Of a stretch of DNA of 64,000 nt, positions 34,133 through 42,801 are shown one piece after another; positions within the stretch are counted from its first letter, which is position 1; every line of letters starts with the position of its first letter. Both the position numbers and the translations under genes were made by a program. Under the pieces are notes generated by a model. That model was given only the letters and a program-made list of their open reading frames with translations, made no database searches and was not told the origin of the DNA. Source of the DNA: Paraconexibacter antarcticus (GTDB lineage Bacteria > Actinomycetota > Thermoleophilia > Solirubrobacterales > Solirubrobacteraceae); the NCBI RefSeq assembly GCF_024220175.1, contig NZ_CP098502.1, forward strand, positions 3,352,514 to 3,416,513. Direction: 5' to 3'.

Positions 34133-35056
34133 TCAGTAGGCGAAGAACGGCAGCGAGACGTACCGCTCGCCGCTGTCCGGCAGGACGACCGCGATCCGCG
34201 CGCCGGCCGACTCGGGACGCCTGGCGACCTCGATCGCCGCCCAGAGCGCCGCACCGCAGGACATGCCGACGAGCAGGCCCTCGCGCCGGGCGCAGAGGCG
34301 GGCGGTCTCGATCGCGTCCTCGTCGCTGACGGGGATGACCTCGTCGAGGAGCTCGCGGTTGAGCACCGGCGGGACGAACCCGGCCCCGATGCCCTGGATG
34401 CGGTGCGGTCCGGCCGTGCGCCCGCTCAGGACGGCGGAGGTCGCGGGCTCGCAGGCGACGACCTTCAGCGCCGGGTTACGCTCCTTGAGGAACTCCCCGG
34501 CCCCGGTGATCGTGCCGCCCGTGCCGACACCGGCCACGAGGATGTCGACCTGCTCGTCGAGCTGGCGCCAGATCTCCGGCCCGGTCGTCCGCCGGTGGGC
34601 CTCGGGGTTCGCGGGGTTCGAGAACTGGTCGGGCAGGAAGACGTCGGGCTGCTGCGCCATCCCCTGCGCGGCCTTCACGGCCTCGTTCATCCCGCCGAGC
34701 GACTCGATGACCTCGACGCGCGCGCCGTACAGCCGCAGCAGGCCCTCGCGCTCGCGGCTCATCCCCTGCGGCAGGGTCAGCACGAGCTCGTAGCCCTTCG
34801 CGGCGCAGACGAAGGCGAGGGCGATGCCGGTGTTGCCGCTCGTCGCCTCGACGATCGTCGTGCGTCCCGGCTCGATCGCGCCCTCGGCCTCCGCCGCCTC
34901 GATCATCGCGACGCCGATGCGGTCCTTGACGCTGCCGCCCGGGTTCGACGCCTCGATCTTGCCGAAGATCGATACGCCCTCGGGGGCGAGCCGCGTGAGC
35001 TGGACCATCGGCGTCCGGCCGACAAGGGCAGAAACGTTGATCGGGATTGAGGCCAT
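34133..35056 (-). CDS. cysK: Cysteine synthase A (O-acetylserine sulfhydrylase)
   Basis: A 307-residue PLP enzyme. It starts MASIPINVSALVGRTPMVQL; Lys of the Schiff base is in SNPGGSVKDRIGVAMIE (about residue 42), the substrate loop is EATSGNTGIALAF, the phosphate loop is GVGTGGTITGAGEF and the late MSCGAALWAA is present. It makes cysteine from O-acetylserine and sulfide, and often binds the CysE tail. ATG 35056 follows GGAGA at a good distance; an ATG 15 bases earlier has no ribosome site. Just upstream of it lies a 51-base tandem duplication. Confidence 0.95.
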   Translation of the reverse strand: MASIPINVSALVGRTPMVQLTRLAPEGVSIFGKIEASNPGGSVKDRIGVAMIEAAEAEGAIEPGRTTIVEATSGNTGIALAFVCAAKGYELVLTLPQGMSREREGLLRLYGARVEVIESLGGMNEAVKAAQGMAQQPDVFLPDQFSNPANPEAHRRTTGPEIWRQLDEQVDILVAGVGTGGTITGAGEFLKERNPALKVVACEPATSAVLSGRTAGPHRIQGIGAGFVPPVLNRELLDEVIPVSDEDAIETARLCARREGLLVGMSCGAALWAAIEVARRPESAGARIAVVLPDSGERYVSLPFFAY

Positions 35057-35084
35057 CCGGTCTCCGAGCATAAGGGACGGCTCG

Positions 35085-35185
35085 GTCCGGCCCGCCTCGT
35101 GCCGGCTGGGCCCGGCTAGGAGACGTGACGGGCCCGTCCGGCCCGCCTCGTGCCGGCTGGGCCCGGCTAGGAGACGTGACGGGCC
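35085..35185. repeat. 51-bp tandem duplication
   Basis: Two head-to-tail copies of a 51-base unit (35085-35135 and 35136-35185) with no mismatch that I can see. The second copy contains the last codons and TAG stop of the small membrane protein gene that reads leftward (35167-35412); the first copy duplicates that end and the DNA just beyond, directly upstream of cysK. The unit length is a multiple of three, so it looks like a recent slippage or unequal-crossover event in the cysK 5' region. Confidence 0.85.
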
Positions 35186-35412
35186 GGCTGCTCCGCCTGG
35201 GCCGGCTGGGCCCCGCGGCGCTCGCCGGCGCGGCGCTCGACCCCGACGTACGGCAGCTCGAGGTGACGGCGGTCGCTGCCCTTGCGGCGGCAGATGCGAT
35301 CCCCGAGCTCGTGGGCGGTGTCGCTGTCGGGCGTGCGGCTGGACCAGACCATGCCGCCGATGAGCACGAGGATCATGGCGGGGATGTAGCCGGCGATGAG
35401 GACGAAGGTCAT
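35167..35412 (-). CDS. Small one-span membrane protein, 81 residues
   Basis: A product starting MTFVLIAGYIPAMILVLIGG, a transmembrane helix at about residues 3-22 followed by a charged tail with SSRTPDSDTAHELGDRICRR and RRAGERRGAQPAQ. ATG 35412 follows AAGGA by eleven bases; an upstream in-frame ATG lacks such a site. No family recognised. Its final codons and stop lie inside the second copy of a 51-base duplication, and it sits between cysK and the reductase gene, all on the minus strand. Confidence 0.6.
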   Translation of the reverse strand: MTFVLIAGYIPAMILVLIGGMVWSSRTPDSDTAHELGDRICRRKGSDRRHLELPYVGVERRAGERRGAQPAQAEQPARHVS

Positions 35413-35511
35413 GGGGGGCGATCCTTTTTCGGACAGGGTGAGAGGGCCTGGGTCCCCATCGGATCGCGGCGCGCCGGGCTTGAGCGCGGCCTTGAGCACA
35501 GCGCGCCTGAG

Positions 35512-36525
35512 TCAGCGGATGTTCGATGCCGCACCCGGCAGCGGGCGCGTCACGAGGCCCTCGGCGACCGCCCACTCCATGGTGCGGCGGAAGGTCTCCT
35601 CCACCGGCGTGTAGACGACGCCGAGCTCCCGCGTCGCGCGCGAGCCGTCGTAGCGGTGGCCGTGGAGGATCGTCTCGACGCGGGCCGGGCAGATCGGCGA
35701 GGTCCTCCCCCGCAGCCGGAAGAGAACGTCGACCGCCCCGGACAGGCCGCGGGCGACCGGCGCCGGGATCATCGGGACGCGCTGCCGGACCCCCGAGAGG
35801 CCGGCGACGATCTCCAGCGCCTCGGCCGACGAGATCGTCGCGCCGTTGAGGATGTAGCGCGCGCCGGGCGTTCCGCGCTCGGCCGCGAGGAGGTGCGCGG
35901 CGACGACGTCCTCGACGTCGACGACGGAGACGAACGTGTCGACGAAGGCCCGCAGGCGCCCGTTGAGGTAGGCGATGATGATCGCGCCGTTGCCGCCCTT
36001 GCGCGGCGGCCCCTGGACGGACGAGGGGTTGAGCGCGACGACCTCCACCCCGGTCTCCGCCGCGAGGCGGAAGGCCACCTGCTCGGACTCGTGCTTGGAG
36101 CGGTCGTACACCGAGAGGTAGCTGCCGCGATGCGGCGAGTCCTCGGTCCCGACGGTGCCGTGGGCCTCGCCGACCGAGGCGGCGGACGAGGTGAAGACGA
36201 CGCGGCGCACGCCGGCGGCCGCGGCGGCGCGCACGACGGCCGCGGTGCCGTCGACGTTCACGCGGAGCAGCCGGCCGGGGTCCGCCGGGCAGTGCGAGTT
36301 CACCCCGGCGACGTGGTGGACGACCTCGCAGCCCGCCATCGCGGCGCGGAGGCCCGCCTCGTCGAGGACGTCGCCGTCGACGACCGCGGCACCGTGGGCC
36401 TTGAGCGCGGCGGCGGACGCCGGGGTCCGTGCGAGGCCGACGACCGTGTCCCCGCGCGCGGCGAGCGCCGCGGCGAGCCGGCCGCCGATGAAGCCGCCGC
36501 CGCCCGTCAGGAAGACCTGCGCCAC
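35512..36525 (-). CDS. NAD(P)-dependent epimerase/reductase (extended SDR)
   Basis: A 337-residue extended short-chain dehydrogenase, beginning VFLTGGGGFIGGRLAAAL, with the TGxxGxxG cofactor motif. The active-site triad is Ser in VFTSSAASVGE and Tyr/Lys in SVYDRSKHESEQ (about residues 143-154), and the substrate region is ALNPSSVQGPPRKGG. It resembles dihydroflavonol reductase-like and HpnA-like enzymes. It starts at GTG 36525, three bases after the acyltransferase stop. In this gene order it could reduce a lipid intermediate; that is inference from context. Confidence 0.85.
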   Translation of the reverse strand: MAQVFLTGGGGFIGGRLAAALAARGDTVVGLARTPASAAALKAHGAAVVDGDVLDEAGLRAAMAGCEVVHHVAGVNSHCPADPGRLLRVNVDGTAAVVRAAAAAGVRRVVFTSSAASVGEAHGTVGTEDSPHRGSYLSVYDRSKHESEQVAFRLAAETGVEVVALNPSSVQGPPRKGGNGAIIIAYLNGRLRAFVDTFVSVVDVEDVVAAHLLAAERGTPGARYILNGATISSAEALEIVAGLSGVRQRVPMIPAPVARGLSGAVDVLFRLRGRTSPICPARVETILHGHRYDGSRATRELGVVYTPVEETFRRTMEWAVAEGLVTRPLPGAASNIR

Positions 36526-36528
36526 GGC

Positions 36529-37347
36529 TCAGACGGCCTGGCGCGTGGGCGCGCCGGCGTCTCCGGAGTCCGCCCCGCCGGCGGCGACAGCCGCGAGCTC
36601 CATCCGGCGACGGAGCTGCTCGACGCGCGGGTCGGGCGTCGTGTCGGCGCCCGCCGACGCGAGGAAGAGGCGCACGCGCTCCATGACGTGGCGGTGGTCC
36701 TCGCCGGGCTGCGGGACGATCGGCGGGCCGAAGGAGATCTCGATCGGCCGGCGGCGGCCGAGGAAGCGGCCGGGCGCGCGGGTCATCCAGCGGCGGCCGG
36801 TCGGCATCGCCTCGTGCGTCCCGGCGACGTGCACCGGGACGATCGGGACGCCGTACTCGGCGGCGATGACGGCGGAGCCCGCCCGCAGGCGGCCGACCCT
36901 GCCGTCGCGGGAGCGCGTCCCCTCGGCGAAGACGACGACCGACCAGCGCTCGTCGAGCAGGCGCGCGAGGTGCGGCGGCGGCCCGGCGTGGAGCGACCCG
37001 CCGCGGCGGTGCAGCGGCACCGTCCCGAAGACGAGCGAGACGGTGTGCGCGAGGAGGCGCTTGACGTAGAAGTAGTCGGCCGCGGCCGCGACGGCGGTCC
37101 GGCGGCGCCAGCGGCCCGGGAGCGCGCGCAGCAGGGCGGGCGTGTCCATGTGGCTCGCGTGGTTCGCGACGAAGATCACCGGCTGGTCGAGGTCACGCAG
37201 GTGCTCGTGGCCGTTGATCTGCCGGCGCGTGTAGGCGTCCATGCAGGTGCCGAGGACACCGCAGATGACCGCCTCGCGGAACAGGCGCGCGGGCAGGGTC
37301 CTCGCCCACGGCTGGTCCAGGCTGCCCGAGTCCTCGTTCCCGTCCAT
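36529..37347 (-). CDS. PlsC-type lysophospholipid acyltransferase
   Basis: A 272-residue membrane-associated acyltransferase. The HX4D box is FVANHASHMDTPAL (about residues 56-69), the third motif is VVFAEGTRSRDGR and a fourth is VPIVPVHVAGTHEAMP. These fit 1-acyl-glycerol-3-phosphate acyltransferases. A hydrophobic N-terminal segment (FREAVICGVLGTCM) may bind the membrane. ATG 37347 follows AAGGTC; a longer start at 37395 is possible. It lies between the AGPS-like gene and the reductase gene. Confidence 0.87.
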   Translation of the reverse strand: MDGNEDSGSLDQPWARTLPARLFREAVICGVLGTCMDAYTRRQINGHEHLRDLDQPVIFVANHASHMDTPALLRALPGRWRRRTAVAAAADYFYVKRLLAHTVSLVFGTVPLHRRGGSLHAGPPPHLARLLDERWSVVVFAEGTRSRDGRVGRLRAGSAVIAAEYGVPIVPVHVAGTHEAMPTGRRWMTRAPGRFLGRRRPIEISFGPPIVPQPGEDHRHVMERVRLFLASAGADTTPDPRVEQLRRRMELAAVAAGGADSGDAGAPTRQAV

Positions 37348-37405
37348 TGACCTTGCTACTCCCCGGCGCCGAGAAGGTTTCCCGGGCGGGCGCACGCGCG
37401 CCCGC

Positions 37406-39100
37406 TCAGCGTGCGGGTTCGGTCGCCGCGCGACCGGCGCCGCCGACGAGCTTGCCCGGGTTGAGGTTCGCCCCCGGGTCGGTGCCGTCGAAGAGCGCCT
37501 CGAGGAGGCGGACGCCCGGCGCGGAGATGTCCTCCTCGAGCCACTGGCTGTGCTCGGTGCCGACCGCGTGGTGGTGCGAGAGCGTCGCGCCGTTGTCGAC
37601 GAACGCCTGCTGGATCGCCTGCTTCACCACGTCGTACTCCTCGAGCATGTCGCCGCCGGGGCTCGGCACGAAGGCGAAGGTGAAGTAGAGGCACGCCCCC
37701 GCGTGGTAGCTGTGCGAGAGGTGGCACATGAGGTACCCGGTGACGCCGAGCTGCGCGAAGGCCGCGTTCGCCGCGGCGCTCGTGTTGCGGTGCACGGCCT
37801 CGAGCTGCGACCAGGGCGCGGCGGTCTCCGAGACGTCGGCGGCGGCGCCGCGGTCGAGGAGGAAGTCGCGGATGTACGGGGTGTCGAACTTCTTCTGGTC
37901 GTAGAGCTGGCCGGGGCTCGTGCCGATGCAGATGCCGCCGTGCCGGCCGACGATCCGCCCGACGATGCGGCGCTGCTCGGTGACGTGGCCGTCGCTGCCC
38001 TCGTAGCCGAGGAAGGACAGGCACATGGAGCCGAGGTCGAAGCCCTTCGCGCGCTGGAGGAACGTCGTCAGCGCCTTGGACTGGACCTTGTCCATCCGCG
38101 TCGACGCCTTGCGCGTCGCGAAGGAGAACTGCGTCTCCGGCGCGTCGGAGACGCGGCTGACGGAGACCGACGCCTCGCTCGCGGCGATCTCGCGCATCGC
38201 GGCGAGGCCGGCGTCGAAGGTCGGGAAGAGGTAGCCGAGGATCTCGCGGCGCTGCGGCAGCGGGCGCACGTGGACCGTCGCCTCGGTGATGAGCCCGAGG
38301 CGCCCCTCGCTGCCGAGGATCATCTCGCGCACCGACGGGCCGGTCGACGTGCTCGGCACCGGCCGCACGACGAGCGTGCCCGACGGGGTGACGACCCGCA
38401 GGCCGCGCGTCATGTCGGCGATGTCGCCGTAGCGGTCGGACTGCATGCCCGACGAGCGCGTGGCGATCCAGCCGCCGAGCGTCGAGTGGGTGAAGCTGTC
38501 GGGGAAGTGGCCGAACGTGTAGCCCTGCGCGTTCAGCTGCTCCTCCAGGTGCGGGCCGAAGACGCCGGCCTGCACCCGCGCCAGGCGCGAGGCGGCGTCG
38601 ATCTCGAGGACCTGATCCAGGCGGCCCATGTCGACCGAGAGGACCGGACGGGTCTCGGTCGCCTCGGGCTCCAGGCTGCCGGAGATCGACGTGCCGCCGC
38701 CGAACGGGATGACGACCGCGTCCGCCTCGAGCGCGGCCTGCAGGACGGCGGTCACCTGCGCCTCGTCCGCGGGCCGCACGACGGCGTCGGGGACGCGCGG
38801 CAGGTCGCCCCGGCGCTGGCGGATGAGGTCGCGGATGCTCTTGCCGCGGGCGTGGACGACGCGGTCGAGCGGGTCGACGCTGAGGTGCTCGGAGCCGACC
38901 GCGCCGGCGAGCGCCGCGCGCAGGCCGTCCGGCAGGTGCGCGTCCGGGATCGCGAGCTCGTCGAAGCCGAGCGGGGCGGCCGTCGCCTGCCCGATGTCGA
39001 GCCCGATCTTCTCGCGGATGAAGCCCCGGAGCTCCGGTTTGTCCTCGTGCGTGAAGGCCACGCCGTCGAGGCCCCAGCCCCACCATTTCATCGCCGTCAT
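37406..39100 (-). CDS. FAD-linked oxidase resembling alkyl-DHAP synthase
   Basis: A 564-residue flavoprotein of the VAO/AGPS type. It has VPFGGGTSISGSLEP-like IPFGGGTSISGSLEP for FAD binding (about residues 132-146), HFPDSFTHSTLGGWIATRSS, GSEGRLGLITEATVHVRP and the C-terminal active-site triple His in LSHHHAVGTEHSQWLEED (about residues 500-517). These are the marks of alkyldihydroxyacetonephosphate synthase, which swaps an acyl for a fatty alcohol to make the ether bond. Many actinobacterial homologues have unproven activity. Starts at 39100 or 39091 (MKWWGWGLDG) are likely; the GTG at 39121 adds unlikely residues. Confidence 0.83.
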   Translation of the reverse strand: MTAMKWWGWGLDGVAFTHEDKPELRGFIREKIGLDIGQATAAPLGFDELAIPDAHLPDGLRAALAGAVGSEHLSVDPLDRVVHARGKSIRDLIRQRRGDLPRVPDAVVRPADEAQVTAVLQAALEADAVVIPFGGGTSISGSLEPEATETRPVLSVDMGRLDQVLEIDAASRLARVQAGVFGPHLEEQLNAQGYTFGHFPDSFTHSTLGGWIATRSSGMQSDRYGDIADMTRGLRVVTPSGTLVVRPVPSTSTGPSVREMILGSEGRLGLITEATVHVRPLPQRREILGYLFPTFDAGLAAMREIAASEASVSVSRVSDAPETQFSFATRKASTRMDKVQSKALTTFLQRAKGFDLGSMCLSFLGYEGSDGHVTEQRRIVGRIVGRHGGICIGTSPGQLYDQKKFDTPYIRDFLLDRGAAADVSETAAPWSQLEAVHRNTSAAANAAFAQLGVTGYLMCHLSHSYHAGACLYFTFAFVPSPGGDMLEEYDVVKQAIQQAFVDNGATLSHHHAVGTEHSQWLEEDISAPGVRLLEALFDGTDPGANLNPGKLVGGAGRAATEPAR

Positions 39101-39177
39101 GTGGGGTCGATCGTACGGCACCGGCGGAGTACGGTAGGTGAGCGTTTCCCAAGTCCACTCGAGGAGGTAGCCGTCTC

Positions 39178-39363
39178 ATGCTCCCGACCGATGTTCCGGC
39201 CACCGAGTCGCAGCACCCCGCGCCCGGCGCGCCGGGGCCGCACGAGTCCGATCACGAGTTCAGCGCGCAGGACGACCTGCCCGTCCCCCTCGACGAGCCC
39301 GAGCTGCCCGACGCGCCGCTCGCCGACGACGACGAGACCGACGAACCGGTGCCAGAGGACTGA
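39178..39363 (+). CDS. Small acidic protein, 61 residues
   Basis: MLPTDVPATESQHPAPG... with 18 or so Asp/Glu, many Pro, no hydrophobic core: probably disordered. Support comes from a strong GAGGAGGT Shine-Dalgarno at 39161-39168, ten bases before the ATG, and from the hairpins right after its stop. No family recognised. It diverges from the AGPS-like gene. Confidence 0.65.
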   Translation: MLPTDVPATESQHPAPGAPGPHESDHEFSAQDDLPVPLDEPELPDAPLADDDETDEPVPED

Positions 39364-39445
39364 CCGGCCGCCTCAAGGTCAGGGCCGGTCCGGCCGATCT
39401 CCATGACCAAGTGAGGACGGGGCGGCCCAGGTCGGAAGGGCCGCC
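39362..39445 (+). terminator. Two hairpins downstream of the acidic-protein gene
   Basis: GACCGGCC at 39362-39369 pairs with GGCCGGTC at 39383-39390, and GGCGGCCC at 39421-39428 pairs with GGGCCGCC at 39438-39445. The first overlaps the stop codon. They lie between convergent genes and probably stop transcription from both sides; neither has a clear T-run. The remaining 55 bases before the glycosyltransferase stop show nothing else. Confidence 0.5.
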
Positions 39446-39500
39446 GCACGAGGTGCCGCGTCCGGGATTCGACGTCCCGGGGGCCCCGGACTCACCTTCT

Positions 39501-40700
39501 TCAGGCGCGTCGCGCCGGGGTGTCCGTGAGCAGCCCGTCGTAGACCGCGCGCGTCTGCTCCGCGACGTCCGCCCAGTCGAACTGGAGCACGTGCTCGCGG
39601 GCCTGCACGACGAGCCGGTCGCGCAGCTCGTCGCTCGTCAGCAGCCGCTCGATCATGATGCCGAGGTGCTCGGCGTCGCCGCCGTTGAAGCGCAGGCCGA
39701 CGCGCTCGCCGGGCGGGACGACCTCCCGCAGGCCGCCGGTGTCGGCGACGATGCACGGGCAGCCGGAGGCCATCGCCTCGAGGGCGACGAGCCCGAACGG
39801 CTCGTAGAGCGACGGGACGACCGTCAGGTCGGCGATCCGGTAGAGGTTGTGCAGGGCGTCGTCGCCGATCCAGCCGAGGAACGTGCCGTGCTCGTCGAGC
39901 CCGAGGCGGGTGGCCTGCGCGCGGAGCTCCTGATCGGCGGTCCCCGACCCGGCCACGAGGAAGCGCAGGTCGCCGACGTGGTCGATGACGTCCGGCAGCG
40001 CGTCGAGCGCGACCTGGAAGCCCTTCTCGTAGACGAGCCGCCCGACGAGCAGGACGAGCCGCTCGTGCGGCTGCGCGAAGCGGGCGCGGAGCGCGTCGAG
40101 GTCGCCCTTGGGCTGCAGGTCGTCGGGGTCGATCCCGTTCGGGATGACGGCGATGCGCGCCTCCTCCACGTCGAAGATGTCGGCGACGTGGCCACGCATG
40201 TAGTGCGAGCAGACGATGACCTGGTCGGCGGCGTGGACCATCCAGCGCTCGGTGCGATGGATGTCCGACTGCGGCGCGACGTGGACCCACCCCTGGTGGC
40301 GGCCGAACTCCGTCGCGTGGACGGTCGTGACGAGCGGGCGGCGGACGCCGTCGGCGAGGCGCTTGGCGGCGACGGCGACGAGCCAGTCGTGGCTGTGGAC
40401 GAGGTCGAACTGCAGCTCGTCGCAGAGGGCACGGCCGGCGACGAGGAGGTCGTCGTTGAGCTGGCGCACCCAGGCGACGAACTCGTTGAGGCCCTGCGGG
40501 TAGCTGGGCTCGGGGACGCGGTGCACGATGACGCCGTGGCGCTCCTCGCGGGCGGCGCTGCGCTGGTCGCCGCGCGTGAGGACGTGCACCTCCACGCCGT
40601 CGCGCACGAGCTGCTCGGAGAGCTTGCGTGCGTGGCGGGCGAGTCCGCCCTCGACGATCGGCGGGTACTCCCACGTGACGATCAGGACGCGCGACGTCAA
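39501..40700 (-). CDS. GT4-family glycosyltransferase, possible GlgM or glycogen synthase
   Basis: A 399-residue GT-B enzyme starting at TTG 40700 (TSRVLIVTWEYPPIVEGGLA). Landmarks are LVHSHDWLVA and TTVHATEFGRHQG in the acceptor domain, VIPNGIDPDDLQPKG, VGRLVYEKGFQVALDA, and the donor-site SLYEPFGLVALEAMASGCP (EX7E, about residues 293-311). Homologues in actinobacteria use ADP-glucose to build maltose 1-phosphate (GlgM) or alpha-glucan. Its place 43 bases after treY in the glgE-treS run favours one of these, but the product cannot be told from sequence. Confidence 0.82.
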   Translation of the reverse strand: MTSRVLIVTWEYPPIVEGGLARHARKLSEQLVRDGVEVHVLTRGDQRSAAREERHGVIVHRVPEPSYPQGLNEFVAWVRQLNDDLLVAGRALCDELQFDLVHSHDWLVAVAAKRLADGVRRPLVTTVHATEFGRHQGWVHVAPQSDIHRTERWMVHAADQVIVCSHYMRGHVADIFDVEEARIAVIPNGIDPDDLQPKGDLDALRARFAQPHERLVLLVGRLVYEKGFQVALDALPDVIDHVGDLRFLVAGSGTADQELRAQATRLGLDEHGTFLGWIGDDALHNLYRIADLTVVPSLYEPFGLVALEAMASGCPCIVADTGGLREVVPPGERVGLRFNGGDAEHLGIMIERLLTSDELRDRLVVQAREHVLQFDWADVAEQTRAVYDGLLTDTPARRA

Positions 40701-40743
40701 GGCCCAGATCCTAGACGAGCGTGCCAGAACGCCCGGCGCACGG

Positions 40744-42801
40744 TCAGATCCGGCGCAGCAGCGCCCGTCCGTCCGGGCCGAGGACGCCCGCGAGGCTCGC
40801 CTGGTCGGGCAGGTCGAACTCGGCCCCGTCGAGGACGCTGCGCCACGTCCCGGCGGCCGCCGCCGGGAGCGCCCAGCCCTCGGTCCCGGCCCCGGCGTCA
40901 CGGAGCGCGACGGCGACGAGGACGTCCTCGCCGCGCAGGAAGGCGCAGACGCCGTCGCCCGCGGGGATCGGGGTGTAGGCGCCCTGCGCGAACGTCCCGG
41001 GCAGCTCGCGGCGGAGCTCGAGCGCCTTCCAGACGAGGTGGAGCTTCGCCCGCTCGCGCGAGGGCGCGTCGCCACCGCGGAGCGCCGCGAGGGCCTCGGC
41101 GCGCGCGGCGAAGTCGACCGGGCGGCGGTTGTCCGGGTCGACGAGCGCGGAGAACCACGTCTCGTCGCCCTGGTAGAGGTCGGGGACCCCGGGGACGGTG
41201 AGCTTCAGCAGGACCTGGCCGAGCGCGGCGCGCGCACCGACGTCGGCGACGCGGGCCGCCCAGCCGTCGAAGCCGTAGCGGAACGGGCCGTGCTCGTAGA
41301 GGCGCCGGGCGAACTCGAGGACGCCGTGCTCGTGCGCCTCGTCGGGGTCGACCCACGAGGTGCCCTGCTTCGCCTCGCGCAGCGCCTTGATGAGGTACGG
41401 CTCGAGGCGCTCGAGCTCGATCGGCCAGGCCCCGATGAGCGTCTGGTAGACGAGCAGCTCCTCGGCCGGCGTCGGCGCGGCCACGTCGCGCAGCTCGGCG
41501 TTGTCGGCGTGCCAGCGGCGGACGGCGCCGGCCCACTCCTCCCCCAGGCCCGCAAGCGCCCCGAGGCGGGCGCGGACGTCGCCGGAGCGCTTCGTGTCGT
41601 GCGTGCTCGTCGCGAGCAGGTTCTCGGGGAAGCGCCGGCCGCGCTCGGCGGCGCGGGCGTGGAAGGCGTCGACGGAGAGCCCGAAGCGGCCGGGGTCCCC
41701 CCCGACCTCGTTGAGCGCGAGCAGGCGGTGATAGCGGTAGAAGGCGGTGTCCTCGACGCCCTTGGCCATGACCGGGGACGTCGTCTGCTGGAAGCGGACG
41801 ACCCACTCGGCGGGGACCTTGGGGTCCTCGAGGAGGGCGGCGCGGCGGACGGCCTCCGGGACGTGGGCGAGCGCCTCGCGGTCCTCCGGCGCGACCTCGT
41901 CGCGCTCGGGGACGACGTAGGTGCGGTAGATCTCCAGGGCGCTGAGCGCCTCGGTCGTCCCGGGGACGTCGTGGACGGCGCCCAGCCGGTCGACCTCGCG
42001 GCCGAACGTCGTCGCGGCCTGCTCGGCCTTCGCCTCGTCGGCCCAGTCCGAGAACGGCCGCGCGTCGCCGCTGAGCTCCGTCCACAGCGCCGTGAGCGGC
42101 GCCTCCCCGGCCGGGTCGACGAAGATCGCCTGCACGTCGACGCAGAACTCGTAGCCGGTCGTCCCCGCGGTCGGCCAGCCGACGCGGAGCTGCTCGCCGG
42201 TCTCGGCCGAGAGGATCTTCTCGACCCAGACGCGGTCGACGCCGGCGTCGTGCAGCCGTCGCAGGTAGCCGGCCGGGTCGGCCATCCCATCGGGGTGGTC
42301 GACCCGGATCCCGTCGGCGACGCCGTCGCGTACGAGCTCGATGACCTTCGCGTGCGTCGCGGCGAACACCTCGGGGTCCTCCTGCCGCACGCCGGCGAGC
42401 TCGTCGACGTCGAAGAACCGGCGGTGCCTGCCGGTGACGCGGTCGAGGTCGAAGAACTTCGCCCGCAGGGCCGGGTCCGACCAGTAGCGGTTGGCGTCGT
42501 CGGTCGCCATGTGGTTCGGGACGACGTCGAGGACGAGGCCCATGCCGCGCCGGTGGGCGTCGGCGGCGAGCGCGCGCAGGCCGTCCTCCCCGCCGAGGGC
42601 GACGGAGACCGCCGCCGGGTCGATGACGTCGTAGCCGTGGGTCGAGCCGGCGCGCGCCTCCCACACCGGTGAGAGGTACAGGTGCGAGACGCCGAGGTCG
42701 TCGAGGTACGGCAGCAGCGCCTGCGCGTCCGCGAAGCCGAGGTCGGGCCCGAGCTGCAGGCGGTAGGTGGCGCGGAGGGGGCGGGGGCCGGTGGGCGTCA
42801 T
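40744..42801 (-). CDS. treY: Malto-oligosyltrehalose synthase
   Basis: A 685-residue GH13 enzyme that turns the reducing end of a glucan into a trehalose bond. Seen: TYRLQLGPDLGFADA at the start, YLSPVWEARAGSTHGYDV, DVVPNHMA, nucleophile Asp in DGIRVDHPDGMADP (about residue 210), acid Glu in VWVEKILSAE, and ATSTHDTKRSGDVRAR. It is somewhat shorter than the usual 720-770 residues, mostly in the middle. ATG 42801 overlaps the glgX stop by four bases. TreZ, encoded two genes upstream, then releases trehalose. Confidence 0.95.
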   Translation of the reverse strand: MTPTGPRPLRATYRLQLGPDLGFADAQALLPYLDDLGVSHLYLSPVWEARAGSTHGYDVIDPAAVSVALGGEDGLRALAADAHRRGMGLVLDVVPNHMATDDANRYWSDPALRAKFFDLDRVTGRHRRFFDVDELAGVRQEDPEVFAATHAKVIELVRDGVADGIRVDHPDGMADPAGYLRRLHDAGVDRVWVEKILSAETGEQLRVGWPTAGTTGYEFCVDVQAIFVDPAGEAPLTALWTELSGDARPFSDWADEAKAEQAATTFGREVDRLGAVHDVPGTTEALSALEIYRTYVVPERDEVAPEDREALAHVPEAVRRAALLEDPKVPAEWVVRFQQTTSPVMAKGVEDTAFYRYHRLLALNEVGGDPGRFGLSVDAFHARAAERGRRFPENLLATSTHDTKRSGDVRARLGALAGLGEEWAGAVRRWHADNAELRDVAAPTPAEELLVYQTLIGAWPIELERLEPYLIKALREAKQGTSWVDPDEAHEHGVLEFARRLYEHGPFRYGFDGWAARVADVGARAALGQVLLKLTVPGVPDLYQGDETWFSALVDPDNRRPVDFAARAEALAALRGGDAPSRERAKLHLVWKALELRRELPGTFAQGAYTPIPAGDGVCAFLRGEDVLVAVALRDAGAGTEGWALPAAAAGTWRSVLDGAEFDLPDQASLAGVLGPDGRALLRRI

